NCBI GenBank assembly: GCA_002494895.1
Contig: DADA01000039.1
Span: forward strand, 1-13,215
Direction: 5' to 3'
Length of the DNA: 13,215 nucleotides
Source of the DNA: Nitrososphaera sp. UBA210
Lineage (GTDB): Archaea > Thermoproteota > Nitrososphaeria > Nitrososphaerales > Nitrososphaeraceae
The position numbers and the translations under genes are program-made. Each line of letters opens with the position of its first letter. Positions within the stretch are counted from its first letter, which is position 1. This document shows positions 12,874-13,215 of this stretch, one piece after another. Under the pieces are notes generated by a model. That model was not told the origin of the DNA. It searched no databases and saw only the letters and a list, made by a program, of their open reading frames with translations.

Positions 12874-13215
12874 CTAGAACAGGTTGTAAAGCCTTCCAAG
12901 CGATACCTTGTCGGCAGCCGGAACAGTCGCAAGCTTTCCGTCCACCTTGACCTCGTATGTCTCCGGGTCCACTTCGATCTTTGGCGTCAGGCCATTGTGA
13001 AGCATGTCGGCCTTGCCTATTCTTCGGCAGTTCTTGACAGGAAGCAATTTCTTTTGGAGTCCCAGCTTTTTCGCCGTTCCGTTTCTCACTGCAAGTTTCG
13101 AGCTGAAGGTGACAGATGTTGAATACTTGGCCCTGCCCAGCGCGCCGAACATTGGCCTGTAGTAGACAGGCTCCGGGGTAGGGATGGACGCGTTTGGATC
13201 TCCCATCAGCGAATA
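12874..13215 (-). CDS. ureC: Urease alpha subunit, C-terminal part (5'-truncated)
   Basis: Only the last 113 residues are in the window; the gene runs off the right edge, and the ATG at 13206 is an internal Met. The fragment matches the highly conserved UreC end: MGDPNASIPTPEPV, YRPMFGALG, VTFSSKLA, KLLPVKNCRRIGKADMLHN, PKIEVDPETYEVKVDG and a final LYNLF. UreC is the catalytic subunit that splits urea into ammonia and carbamate with a dinickel centre. The nickel ligands and carbamylated Lys lie in the missing upstream part. Being last on its strand it probably ends a ureABC unit. For an ammonia oxidiser, urease supplies ammonia and CO2 from urea. Confidence 0.96.
   Translation of the reverse strand, partial: YSLMGDPNASIPTPEPVYYRPMFGALGRAKYSTSVTFSSKLAVRNGTAKKLGLQKKLLPVKNCRRIGKADMLHNGLTPKIEVDPETYEVKVDGKLATVPAADKVSLGRLYNLF

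Noticed and set aside
1..13215. tRNA, rRNA, CRISPR array, insertion sequence or att site
   Set aside because: No cloverleaf-like sequence, no regularly spaced repeats, no transposase motif and no paired terminal repeats were found by reading both strands.

Overview
The window is most likely a chromosomal piece of an ammonia-oxidising archaeon of the Nitrososphaera type (Thaumarchaeota/Nitrososphaerota). Three things point that way. The right edge carries the C-terminus of a urease alpha subunit. There is an STT3/AglB oligosaccharyltransferase with strikingly eukaryote-like motifs. Most genes begin about 25-35 bases downstream of an AT-rich TATA-like box with no Shine-Dalgarno sequence, as expected for leaderless archaeal transcripts. 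The genus is inferred, not proven. No rRNA, tRNA, CRISPR array or insertion sequence was found.

Left part, + strand (2-2085): the 3' part of a sugar C-methyltransferase, then a DegT/DnrJ/EryC1/StrS sugar aminotransferase with its own TATA box. A 266-bp convergent gap follows, which may hold a small coding remnant.

Centre, - strand, read right to left (8622 to 2352): a small two-helix membrane protein, a 664-aa GT-B-type transferase, an RmlD-type SDR reductase and a NeuB-type nonulosonate synthase lie in a tight row with overlapping or near-touching ends, behind one promoter at about 8650. A separate TATA box near 4132 drives a NeuB-SAF-SpsF fusion: a second nonulosonate-synthase module joined to a cytidylyltransferase. 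With the DegT enzyme on the other strand, this set resembles the Bacillus subtilis sps spore-coat polysaccharide genes (SpsB/C/E/F/K-like). It probably makes, activates and transfers sialic-acid-like or related sugars for the cell surface.

Right part, - strand (8835-13215): AglB carries an extra cyclophilin-type peptidyl-prolyl isomerase domain after a Pro/Gln-rich linker. It is followed to the right by an inositol-monophosphatase-family enzyme, an 84-aa conserved-looking protein of unknown function, and the truncated ureC.

Working model (inference): the central cluster builds and activates an acidic or modified sugar, the GT-B protein attaches it to a glycan, and AglB transfers a glycan to Asn residues of exported proteins such as the S-layer. 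The tethered cyclophilin would assist folding of the same substrates outside the membrane. Nothing in the sequence proves that the sugar cluster feeds AglB; proximity is the only link.
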